Shown here: positions 15,346-22,629 of the stretch, in pieces
How positions within the stretch are numbered: the stretch's first letter is position 1
Layout: each line of letters opens with the position of its first letter
Assembly: GCA_964521255.1 (NCBI GenBank)
Contig: CAZFRM010000031.1
Coordinates: 1-41,356 of the forward strand
Length of the DNA stretch: 41,356 bases
Origin: ZC4RG29 sp964521255
GTDB taxonomy: Bacteria; Bacteroidota; Bacteroidia; Cytophagales; Cyclobacteriaceae
Reading direction: 5' to 3'
The notes under the pieces: model-generated
Database searches by the model: none
What the model saw: the letters and a program-made list of their open reading frames with translations, nothing else
Told to the model about the DNA's origin: nothing
Position numbers and translations under genes: made by a program

Positions 15346-15492
15346 ATATTGACTAAACGTGTGCGTGTGATTCAAAATTCTTAACAAAACAACGAGTATA
15401 TGTGATATATAACAACGAATTAAATAATCATTTACACAATTTTTAATAAAATAATATAGTTTTGAATTTTTACTAAAATATCATTCAACCTT
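15346..15492. other. AT-rich divergent promoter region
   Basis: About 150 bases, very A/T rich, between the tRNA-like RNA (minus strand) and the Lrp gene (plus strand). It must hold start signals for both. No exact TAnnTTTG element was found for either. Confidence 0.4.
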
Positions 15493-15963
15493 ATGGCTGA
15501 AAATTATAAAGTTGACAATACAGACTTGAAAATTCTGGAAATTCTGATGCAGGATGCAAAAAAACCCTATACAGAAGTAGCCAAAAGGGTTTTTGTTTCA
15601 GGAGGAACAGTTCACGTTAGAATGAATAAAATGGAAGAGGCGGGGATCGTTGAAAAGACTACTTTAAAAGTCAACTATGCCAAGCTCGGCTATGATATAA
15701 CAGCATTCATTGGCATTTATTTGCAGAAAAGCGCATTATACGATTCTGTTTTGGCTGCTTTGAAGGGAATTTCCGAAGTTACCAGCATTCATTATACTAC
15801 CGGTAATTACAGCATGTTTGTTAAAATTCATTGCAAGGATACAAATCACCTGAAAGAAGTTTTACATGATAAAATTCAACAGGTGGAGGGCATTGAACGA
15901 ACGGAAACGATGATTTCCTTAGAAGAAAGCCTTGACCGCAATTTAAACCTGGCCAAGGATTAG
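15493..15963 (+). CDS. Lrp/AsnC-family transcriptional regulator
   Basis: A 156-residue regulator with an N-terminal winged helix-turn-helix (about 8-60; DNTDLKILEILMQDAKKPYT, VSGGTVHVRMNKMEEAGIV) and a C-terminal RAM/AsnC ligand-binding domain (about 70-145; AFIGIYLQKSALYDSVLAAL, VTSIHYTTGNYSMFVKI). Such proteins form octamers and respond to amino acids. The likely targets are unknown: it precedes the suf operon by about 150 bp on the same strand and diverges from the tRNA-like RNA. From memory, this close Lrp type is common and conserved in Bacteroidota. Confidence 0.93.
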   Translation: MAENYKVDNTDLKILEILMQDAKKPYTEVAKRVFVSGGTVHVRMNKMEEAGIVEKTTLKVNYAKLGYDITAFIGIYLQKSALYDSVLAALKGISEVTSIHYTTGNYSMFVKIHCKDTNHLKEVLHDKIQQVEGIERTETMISLEESLDRNLNLAKD

Positions 15964-16073
15964 ATAGGTAAATTCGTATCTGTTGAGTTTAAGGTCTAAA
16001 AGCTCCTTTAGTCGTTTTTATATCGAATTCGAAACAATTTATCCCTTTCCGAACTATACTCTAGTCATTTTGT

Positions 16074-16107
16074 TTTAGATTTGTAAGTTATTTAAACTTA
16101 GTCTAAA
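16074..16107. promoter_or_regulatory. Nested inverted repeat just upstream of sufB
   Basis: TTTAGA (16074-16079) mirrors TCTAAA (16102-16107), and inside them TAAGTT (16084-16089) mirrors AACTTA (16095-16100) around ATTTA. It ends 8 bp before the sufB ATG. The position suits an operator or 5' hairpin controlling the Fe-S operon. The regulator is unknown. Confidence 0.4.
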
Positions 16108-16115
16108 TAGGCTAT

Positions 16116-17555
16116 ATGAGTAAGGAAATACTAGAAGAATGGACCTCTAAAGAGTACGAGCACGGTTGGATAACCAACATTGAAACCGAGTCTGCCCCCA
16201 AAGGTCTTAATGAGGATATAATCCGGTTCATTTCGGCGAAAAAGCAAGAACCTGAATGGCTCCTTGAATGGCGCATGAAAGCCTATCGCCAATGGACTAA
16301 AATGAAAGAGCCCACCTGGCCAAATGTTAAGTATCCGGCCATCAATTATCAGGATGTCATCTATTATTCTGCCCCCAAGCAAAAAATCAAGCCCGGGAAT
16401 CTTGACGATGTCGATCCTGAGTTATTAAAGACATTTGAGAAACTGGGAATATCCTTACTGGAGCAAAAAAGACTTACCGGTGTAGCCGTTGATGCAGTGT
16501 TGGATAGTGTATCCGTGGCAACAACTTTCAAAGAAAAATTGGGCGAGCTGGGCATTATCTTTTGCTCTTTCAGTGAAGCCGTGCAAAAGCATCCTGAACT
16601 CGTGAAGAAATACATGGGTTCTGTAGTTCCTGTAAGTGATAATTATTTCGCTGCACTAAACGCAGCTGTCTTTACGGATGGCTCGTTCTGTTATATACCC
16701 AAAGGCATACGATGCCCGATGGAGCTGTCAACTTACTTCCGGATTAACGCAGCCAATACCGGTCAATTTGAACGCACGTTGATCATAGCAGATGAAGGCT
16801 CATACGTAAGTTACCTTGAAGGTTGCACAGCACCGATGCGGGATGAGAATCAACTTCACGCTGCTGTTGTAGAAATTTACGCCATGAAAAATGCGCAGGT
16901 AAAATATTCAACCGTGCAGAACTGGTATCCCGGCGACAAAGAAGGTAAAGGTGGTATTTATAATTTCGTAACTAAGCGAGGACTGTGTGCTGGTGATCAT
17001 TCCAAAATATCATGGACACAAGTAGAGACCGGTTCAGCCATTACCTGGAAATATCCTTCCTGTATTTTGAAAGGTGATTATTCTTCCGGTGAGTTTTATT
17101 CCGTGGCGGTAACAAATAACTGGCAGCAAGCAGACACCGGGACTAAAATGATTCACATCGGAAAAAATACGCGTTCAAGAATTGTTTCCAAAGGAATCTC
17201 TGCAGGACATTCACAAAACAGCTATCGTGGACAGGTTCATGTTATGAAGCGTGCTGATAATGCGAGGAATTTCTCACAATGTGATTCGCTCTTAATGGGC
17301 GATAAATGTGGCGCGCATACATTTCCATATATCGATGCTGAAAATAATTCAGCTCGTATTGAACACGAGGCGACAACATCCAAGATTGGTGAGGATCAGA
17401 TCTTCTATTGCCTGCAACGCGGCATCGATGAAGAATCTGCCGTCGCCCTTATCGTAAATGGTTATGCGAAAGAGGTACTAAACCAATTGCCAATGGAGTT
17501 CGCGGTAGAAGCACAAAAGCTTCTGGCCCTTACGTTAGAAGGAAGTGTAGGGTAG
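16116..17555 (+). CDS. sufB: Fe-S cluster assembly scaffold subunit SufB
   Basis: SufB is the scaffold core of the SufBCD complex on which Fe-S clusters are built in the cytoplasm. At 479 residues it has the normal length. Family blocks include YYSAPKQK, GVAVDAVLDSVSVATTF, DGSFCYIPKGIRCPMELSTYFRINA, EGCTAPMRDENQLHAAVVEI and the C-terminal CGAHTFPYIDAENNSARIEHEATTSK. Several conserved Cys and the C-terminal Glu/His positions that bind the cluster are visible. It is the first gene of the operon and is preceded by a nested inverted repeat at 16074-16107. Confidence 0.98.
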   Translation: MSKEILEEWTSKEYEHGWITNIETESAPKGLNEDIIRFISAKKQEPEWLLEWRMKAYRQWTKMKEPTWPNVKYPAINYQDVIYYSAPKQKIKPGNLDDVDPELLKTFEKLGISLLEQKRLTGVAVDAVLDSVSVATTFKEKLGELGIIFCSFSEAVQKHPELVKKYMGSVVPVSDNYFAALNAAVFTDGSFCYIPKGIRCPMELSTYFRINAANTGQFERTLIIADEGSYVSYLEGCTAPMRDENQLHAAVVEIYAMKNAQVKYSTVQNWYPGDKEGKGGIYNFVTKRGLCAGDHSKISWTQVETGSAITWKYPSCILKGDYSSGEFYSVAVTNNWQQADTGTKMIHIGKNTRSRIVSKGISAGHSQNSYRGQVHVMKRADNARNFSQCDSLLMGDKCGAHTFPYIDAENNSARIEHEATTSKIGEDQIFYCLQRGIDEESAVALIVNGYAKEVLNQLPMEFAVEAQKLLALTLEGSVG

Positions 17556-17603
17556 AGAACTAAGGCAATCAATTATCACTTAAATTCATAGAAATAAAGT
17601 AAG

Positions 17604-18359
17604 ATGCTCAAGATAAAAAATTTGTGCGCAAAGATTGGAGATAATCAGATTCTCAATGGAATCAACCTGGTAGTTAAACCCGGCGAAGTACACGCTATTA
17701 TGGGTCCTAATGGATCAGGTAAAAGTACACTAGCCTCTGTGTTAGCCGGCCGTGAAGATTATGAGGTGACGGATGGCTCCATCGAATTTCAGGGTAAAGA
17801 TCTTTTAGCATTAAAACCTGAAGAAAGAGCACGCGAAGGTATTTTCCTGGCGTTCCAATATCCCGTTGAAATTCCCGGCGTAAGTACTATAAATTTCATG
17901 AAGACTGCCGTAAATCAAATACGAGGACACCGTGGGCAACAGCCCCTGGATGCAGTGTCGTTTCTTAGCCTCATGAAAGACAGAATGAAACTGGTAGAAA
18001 TTGATCAGTCTCTTTTAAATCGTTCATTGAATGAAGGTTTCTCTGGCGGAGAAAAGAAAAGAAATGAAATCTTTCAAATGGCTATGCTGGAACCTAAGCT
18101 GGCTGTATTAGACGAGACCGATTCCGGCCTTGACATTGATGCCCTCCGCATTGTTGCTAATGGTGTAAACAAACTTCGTTCAAAAGACAGAGCTACAATT
18201 GTAGTTACACATTACCAGCGTTTGCTCGAATATATTATTCCTGACTTTGTTCATGTTCTTTATAAAGGAAAGATTGTAAAATCCGGCACAAAAGATCTCG
18301 CCCTTGAATTGGAAGAAAAAGGGTATGACTGGATTAAAGATGAAGTAGCGGCCGTTTAA
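17604..18359 (+). CDS. sufC: Fe-S assembly ATPase SufC
   Basis: A 251-residue ABC-type ATPase that drives SufBCD conformational change. Walker A is GPNGSGKST (34-42), the signature is FSGGEKKRNE, Walker B is LAVLDETDSGLD, and the H-loop is VVTHYQRLL. The DETDSGLD form of Walker B is typical of SufC. It lies 48 bp after sufB and 15 bp before sufD. Confidence 0.98.
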   Translation: MLKIKNLCAKIGDNQILNGINLVVKPGEVHAIMGPNGSGKSTLASVLAGREDYEVTDGSIEFQGKDLLALKPEERAREGIFLAFQYPVEIPGVSTINFMKTAVNQIRGHRGQQPLDAVSFLSLMKDRMKLVEIDQSLLNRSLNEGFSGGEKKRNEIFQMAMLEPKLAVLDETDSGLDIDALRIVANGVNKLRSKDRATIVVTHYQRLLEYIIPDFVHVLYKGKIVKSGTKDLALELEEKGYDWIKDEVAAV

Positions 18360-18374
18360 AACTCTTTATAAATC

Positions 18375-19688
18375 ATGAGCCTCACCAGTGTTAACAGAAA
18401 TATAGCAAGCGACATTCTAAACCAACTCGAAGCCGGTATCGATGTTTTTCCTGCATTGCAAAAAATCCGCAGACAGGCATATGAGACTTTAAAGGGTGCT
18501 GGCCTTCCCGGAAATAAACACGAAGAGTACAAGTTCACGCCGCTTTCAAAAGCCCTTGAGAAATTTGATTTTACTTCAAGGCAAACAACAGAAAGCACAT
18601 TAGAAGTAGCGAATGGTTTCTTTATTCCGGGAACAGATGCTTACACAATTATTTTTATCAACGGTGTTTACAAACCGGAATTATCCAGCGCTATTCACAC
18701 AAAAGGCCTGACGGTAAAGTTACTTACTGAGGTATTAGAAAATTCTCCCGAGACAATACAACCCTATATAGCATCCTTTTCAGAAGCTATTCAAGATCCT
18801 TTTACGGCATGGAATATCGCCGGCTGGGACAATGGATTATTCATTTCGGTTGACAACAATGTTATCGTAGATAAGCCCATTGCCATTTATAATATTATTG
18901 ATAGTCGAAACAGCCCGGTGATCAATGTAAACCGAAATCTTGTTGTCGTTGGAAAGAACAGTGAATTGAGTATTATACATAAGATCAATTCTATTGGTGA
19001 TCACCCTAACTTTATAAATACCGTCACCGAAGGCATTGTACTGGAGAATGCAGGATTGAATCATTACAGCGTTCAAAATGACAGTGGAGACCACTACCAG
19101 TTCAACCGCACGCATATTCTTCAGTCAAACGCCAGCCGTGTAAACTCATATACGCTATCACTGGATGGTAAACTGATACGCAACAACCTGCAACTTTCAT
19201 TGAATGGTGAAGGTTGCGAATCACACATGTATGGATTGTATTTGCTGAACGGCAATACCTTGGTAGATAATCATACCGTAGCAGATCATCAAAAGCCAAA
19301 TTCCTTTAGTAACGAATTGTATAAAGGCATTATGGATGACCAGTCAAAAGGTGTTTTCAATGGGAAGATCTATGTAAGACCTGATGCTCAGAAGACAAAT
19401 GCCTTTCAGTCAAATCGCAACATCTTACTTTCAGATGGCGCTAAAGTCAATACCAAGCCTCAATTGGAAATATGGGCCGATGATGTAAAGTGCTCTCACG
19501 GCTGCACCACTGGCCAGTTGGATGAAGAGGCGCTCTTTTATTTACAGACAAGAGGCCTCAGTAAAAAGAATGCACAGGCTATGCTGTTATATGCATTTGC
19601 CGGAGAAGTAATCGATACCATTAGGATTCCTTCCGTTAAAGAATATATGGAGAAAATCATTAGTGCACGTCTTCATCAAACCCGTTAA
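18375..19688 (+). CDS. sufD: Fe-S assembly protein SufD
   Basis: SufD pairs with SufB in the SufBC2D complex. At 437 residues it shows the family beta-helix region and the C-terminal signature KSDARTTA-like stretch here as YVRPDAQKTNAFQSNRNILL, then KPQLEIWADDVKCSHGCTTGQLDEEALFYLQ. The Cys and His in CSHGC match residues implicated in cluster formation. The N-terminal third (residues 1-120) is variable, as usual. It ends 4 bp before the sufS ATG. Confidence 0.96.
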   Translation: MSLTSVNRNIASDILNQLEAGIDVFPALQKIRRQAYETLKGAGLPGNKHEEYKFTPLSKALEKFDFTSRQTTESTLEVANGFFIPGTDAYTIIFINGVYKPELSSAIHTKGLTVKLLTEVLENSPETIQPYIASFSEAIQDPFTAWNIAGWDNGLFISVDNNVIVDKPIAIYNIIDSRNSPVINVNRNLVVVGKNSELSIIHKINSIGDHPNFINTVTEGIVLENAGLNHYSVQNDSGDHYQFNRTHILQSNASRVNSYTLSLDGKLIRNNLQLSLNGEGCESHMYGLYLLNGNTLVDNHTVADHQKPNSFSNELYKGIMDDQSKGVFNGKIYVRPDAQKTNAFQSNRNILLSDGAKVNTKPQLEIWADDVKCSHGCTTGQLDEEALFYLQTRGLSKKNAQAMLLYAFAGEVIDTIRIPSVKEYMEKIISARLHQTR

Positions 19689-19692
19689 GATC

Positions 19693-20937
19693 ATGACTAC
19701 CGCCTCTCCTACCATAACGTTAAACATTGATAAGGTCAGGAAGGAATTTCCGATTCTTCATCAACAAGTGAACGGCAGAAATTTAGTTTATTTCGACAAT
19801 GCTGCTACATCACAAAAACCAAAGCGTGTTATACAGGCTTTAACAGATTATTATCAGGGCTATAATGCCAACATTCACAGGGGCATACATACCCTGGCGG
19901 AAAAAGCAACGAAAGCGTACGAAGAAACCCGTGAAACCGCAAGAAGTTTTATTAACGCCTCTTCCATTGAAGAAATAGTATTTGTGCGTGGCGTAACAGA
20001 AGCTATAAATTTAGTAGCCTCTTCGTTCGGCAAAGCATTCATAAAGGAAGGTGATGAGATCATCATCTCCGGGCTTGAGCATCATTCCAACATAGTACCC
20101 TGGCAGTTTGTTTGTGAAGAACGAAAAGCAAAGCTGAAGATCATCCCTGTTAATTCAAGTGGAGAACTTCTTCTGGAGGAATTTGAAAAACTTTTGTCTC
20201 CCCGAACAAAAGTTGTTGCCCTTAATCATGCTTCAAACAGTCTCGGTACAATTAACCCCGTTAAAGAAATAGTACGACTGACACATGCGCAAGGGGCCGT
20301 TGTTTTAATTGACGGAGCACAGGCAGGTGCACATCTTGAAATAAATGTTAAGGATCTGGATTGCGATTTCTACTGCCTGTCCGCCCATAAAATGTATGGA
20401 CCTACCGGTGCCGGTATCCTCTTTGGAAAAAAAGAGTGGCTGGAGAAAATGCCTCCCTACCAGGGCGGTGGTGAAATGATCAGTAACGTTACATTTGAAA
20501 AAACGACATACAACAATCTCCCTTATAAATTTGAAGCAGGCACACCTAACATAGCCGATGTAGTAGCCTATAAATATGCAATGGAGTTCATCAATGAGCT
20601 TGGGAAAGAAAACATGGCAGCGCACGAACATGCATTGTTAAGTTATGCTACAGAGAAAATTGGTTCACTGCCTTCTGTTAAATTATATGGCACTGCGAAA
20701 AATAAAGTAAGCGTTCTTTCCTTCACGGTTGAGGGAATTCACCATTTCGACATTGGGCAGATGCTGGATACAAGGGGTATTGCCGTGCGCACAGGTCACC
20801 ATTGCACTCAACCCTTAATGGATCATTATGGTATTGAGGGAACGGTAAGAGCCTCGTTTGCTGTTTATAATACTAAAGAGGAAATCGATCAACTGGCGGA
20901 AGGATTGAGCAGGATTATTAACTTTATGAAAAAATAA
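19693..20937 (+). CDS. sufS: Cysteine desulfurase SufS
   Basis: A PLP-dependent enzyme that takes sulfur from cysteine and hands it to SufE. The PLP lysine is K233 in LSAHKMYGPTGAGILFG, the catalytic Cys is C371 in VRTGHHCTQPLM, and the N-terminal YFDNAATSQKP and GLEHHSNIVPWQ blocks are present. The 414-residue form starts at ATG 19693, 4 bp after sufD; an upstream in-frame start at 19663 inside sufD would add ten residues and is less likely. The long RTGHHCxQP loop identifies the group II (SufS) class rather than IscS. Confidence 0.97.
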   Translation: MTTASPTITLNIDKVRKEFPILHQQVNGRNLVYFDNAATSQKPKRVIQALTDYYQGYNANIHRGIHTLAEKATKAYEETRETARSFINASSIEEIVFVRGVTEAINLVASSFGKAFIKEGDEIIISGLEHHSNIVPWQFVCEERKAKLKIIPVNSSGELLLEEFEKLLSPRTKVVALNHASNSLGTINPVKEIVRLTHAQGAVVLIDGAQAGAHLEINVKDLDCDFYCLSAHKMYGPTGAGILFGKKEWLEKMPPYQGGGEMISNVTFEKTTYNNLPYKFEAGTPNIADVVAYKYAMEFINELGKENMAAHEHALLSYATEKIGSLPSVKLYGTAKNKVSVLSFTVEGIHHFDIGQMLDTRGIAVRTGHHCTQPLMDHYGIEGTVRASFAVYNTKEEIDQLAEGLSRIINFMKK

Positions 20938-20961
20938 TCTTAAACCTTAAAGTTGTGCATT

Positions 20962-21180
20962 ATGAAAAATGAAGACAAAATTGTTGAGCTTCTTGCTGAA
21001 ATGGTAAAGGGACAGGATAGGCTTGCTGGCGAAGTGTCCCAAATGAAAAGTGAAATAATAAAGCAAGGGCTGCAAACTGCAGAAAATTCCCGCGCCATTC
21101 TGAAGCTGGCTGATGAGATCCGGTTAGTAGCTGAACACGAAAAAAGGATTTCGAAACTGGAATTAGCCGTTTTTAAATAA
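20962..21180 (+). CDS. Small coiled-coil protein within the suf operon
   Basis: A 72-residue protein beginning MKNEDKIVELLAEMVKGQD, nearly all helix with heptad-like spacing (VELLAEMVK, LAGEVSQMKSEI, LKLADEIRLV, ISKLELAVF). The ATG at 20962 is preferred over a TTG at 20953. Its stop overlaps the sufE start by one base (TAATG at 21178-21182), so translation is probably coupled. I do not recognise a named family. Its place between sufS and sufE suggests an accessory or regulatory protein, or simply a passenger in the operon. Confidence 0.75.
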   Translation: MKNEDKIVELLAEMVKGQDRLAGEVSQMKSEIIKQGLQTAENSRAILKLADEIRLVAEHEKRISKLELAVFK

Positions 21181-21617
21181 TGTCACCCATAAATAAAGTA
21201 CAAGATGAAATCATTAACGACTTCTCCCTTCTCGATGGAGATGCGGAAATGACAGTGCTTTACATTATGGAATTAGGACAAAAACTTCCGGATATGCCTG
21301 AACAGGACAAGACGGAAGAAAATGTAGTGAAAGGCTGCCAGTCCAAAGTGTGGCTAACGGCGAGAATTGACAACGACAAAATTCACTTTACGGCAGACAG
21401 TAACACTGCTATTACCAAAGGCCTGGTGAGTTTACTGATAAGGATTTTCAATGGGCAGTCCCCGCAGGAAATTCTTAGCGCTGATCTTTACTTTATGAGC
21501 CGCATCGGAATGGAACGGTTTATAGGAACCCAACGTTCCAATGGTTTTGCAGCTATGATAAGGCAGATGAAATTGTATGCGCTGGCATTTAAAACTAAAA
21601 TGGAAGTGAAGTCATGA
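21180..21617 (+). CDS. sufE: Sulfur-transfer protein SufE
   Basis: SufE accepts persulfide from SufS and passes it to SufB. At 145 residues the length is normal. The acceptor is C53 in VVKGCQSKVWL, and the family blocks ITKGLVSLLIRIFNGQSP and FMSRIGMERFIGTQRSNGF follow. It overlaps the preceding small gene by one base and the next gene by ATGA (21614-21617), indicating coupled translation. Confidence 0.96.
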   Translation: MSPINKVQDEIINDFSLLDGDAEMTVLYIMELGQKLPDMPEQDKTEENVVKGCQSKVWLTARIDNDKIHFTADSNTAITKGLVSLLIRIFNGQSPQEILSADLYFMSRIGMERFIGTQRSNGFAAMIRQMKLYALAFKTKMEVKS

Positions 21618-21964
21618 ACGAGCAGGCAGAATCACAGGAAAAAATTCAGGAGGCTAATATTCCGGACTTCAAAGAAAAGATCGTTAGCGCAATTAAAACG
21701 GTTTATGATCCTGAAATACCAGTGGATGTTTATGAACTGGGACTTATTTACGAAATCAACGTGTATCCTGTCAATAATGTGTACATATTGATGACGTTAA
21801 CCTCGCCCTCATGTCCATCAGCCGAGGTAATTCCGGGAGAAGTGGAACAAAAAATAAAAACAATTGAAGGTGTAAACGATGTAAAAGTGGAGATTACTTT
21901 TGATCCGCCTTACTCGCAAGACATGATGTCGGAAGCCGCTAAGCTGGAACTTGGATTCATGTAA
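21614..21964 (+). CDS. sufT: SufT-like MIP18/DUF59 protein
   Basis: A 116-residue MIP18 (DUF59) domain protein, here fused to the suf operon by an ATGA overlap. Family members help maturation or transfer of Fe-S clusters. It carries IKTVYDPEIPVDVYELGLIYEI, LTSPSCPSAEVIPGEVE and ITFDPPYSQDMMSE. The C-x-S-A segment (SPSCPSAEVIP) contains the conserved Cys. The role is inferred from family and context. Confidence 0.9.
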   Translation: MNEQAESQEKIQEANIPDFKEKIVSAIKTVYDPEIPVDVYELGLIYEINVYPVNNVYILMTLTSPSCPSAEVIPGEVEQKIKTIEGVNDVKVEITFDPPYSQDMMSEAAKLELGFM

Positions 21965-21989
21965 AAGTGTTGTAAAAGTTGACTTTAAA

Positions 21990-22052
21990 GCCTGCTGGCC
22001 GGAAGCAGGAAAAATAAATATCAAATTATAACCTGCCCATCGGCGAGCAGGC
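21990..22052. repeat. Two GC-rich CCTGC...GCAGG hairpins
   Basis: CCTGCTGGCCGGAAGCAGG (21991-22009) and CCTGCCCATCGGCGAGCAGG (22032-22051) both fold as small hairpins, between sufT and the bacilliredoxin gene. The same GCCTGCTT/AGCAGG theme recurs inside the 10184-10296 element and in looser form at 28572 and 35661. They could cause partial termination or mRNA stabilisation. Confidence 0.55.
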
Positions 22053-22077
22053 CTGAATCGAAAAACTGTAAACTATT

Positions 22078-22494
22078 ATGTATCCTGAACAACTTGTAGC
22101 TCCGATGCGCGCAGATCTCACCAGCGCGGGATTTAAAGAATTAAAAACAGCAGAGGAGGTAGATAAATATTTGGCTGATCAAAAAGGAACTTCCCTGGTC
22201 GTGATCAATTCGGTATGCGGATGTGCAGCAGGAGCTGCTCGTCCGGGTGTAAAATGGGCTCTTCAGAATTCTGATAAAAAGCCTGATTCCCTGGCTACTG
22301 TTTTTGCCGGCGTTGATAAGGAAGCCGTCACAAAAGCTCGCGAGTACACGCTACCTTATCCACCTTCTTCGCCATCAATAGCTTTGTTTAAAGATGGTGA
22401 GTTGGTACACTTCGTTGAGCGCCATCATATCGAAGGCCGGAATGCCCAGATGATCGGACAGCACCTCGTGGAGGTCTTTGAAGAATATTGCTAA
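22078..22494 (+). CDS. Bacilliredoxin (BrxA/BrxB family)
   Basis: A 138-residue thioredoxin-fold protein (YphP/YqiW family). The CGC active site is at 47-49 in VINSVCGCAAGAARPG, with the family GVDKEAVTKAREY and PSIALFKDGELVHFVERHHIEGR blocks. Bacilliredoxins remove bacillithiol from oxidised proteins; in Bacteroidota the thiol used is likely bacillithiol, but that is inferred. It lies 113 bp after sufT on the same strand, which links it to Fe-S or redox care. Confidence 0.94.
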   Translation: MYPEQLVAPMRADLTSAGFKELKTAEEVDKYLADQKGTSLVVINSVCGCAAGAARPGVKWALQNSDKKPDSLATVFAGVDKEAVTKAREYTLPYPPSSPSIALFKDGELVHFVERHHIEGRNAQMIGQHLVEVFEEYC

Positions 22495-22629
22495 AGCTTA
22501 AAGCAGAAAGCTTAAAGTAAAAAAGCAGAAGAATGAATCTTCTGCTTTTTTTATCTAATGCCAATACACATCTTAAATAGCACAATCTGCTTCGGCTTTA
22601 AGCTTTGCGCTTTCTGCTTTTAGCTTTCC
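22495..22629. repeat. Inverted repeat of AAGCTTAAAGC words flanking the terminator
   Basis: On the left, agcttaaagcagaaagctta (22495-22514) and, on the right, gctttaagctttgcgctttc (22595-22614) are degenerate inverted copies of one another. They flank the terminator hairpin at 22519-22552. The right half runs to the last codons of the convergent dehydratase gene (stop at 22620-22622). Confidence 0.6.
22519..22552. terminator. Bidirectional terminator between bacilliredoxin and dehydratase genes
   Basis: AAGCAGAAGA (22523-22532) pairs with TCTTCTGCTT (22538-22547) around a 5-nt loop. An A-run lies before it and a T-run after it, so it can act in both directions. Confidence 0.8.

Noticed and set aside
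19663..19692. Upstream sufS start inside sufD
   Set aside because: ATG 19693 gives the family N-terminus and sits just after the sufD stop.
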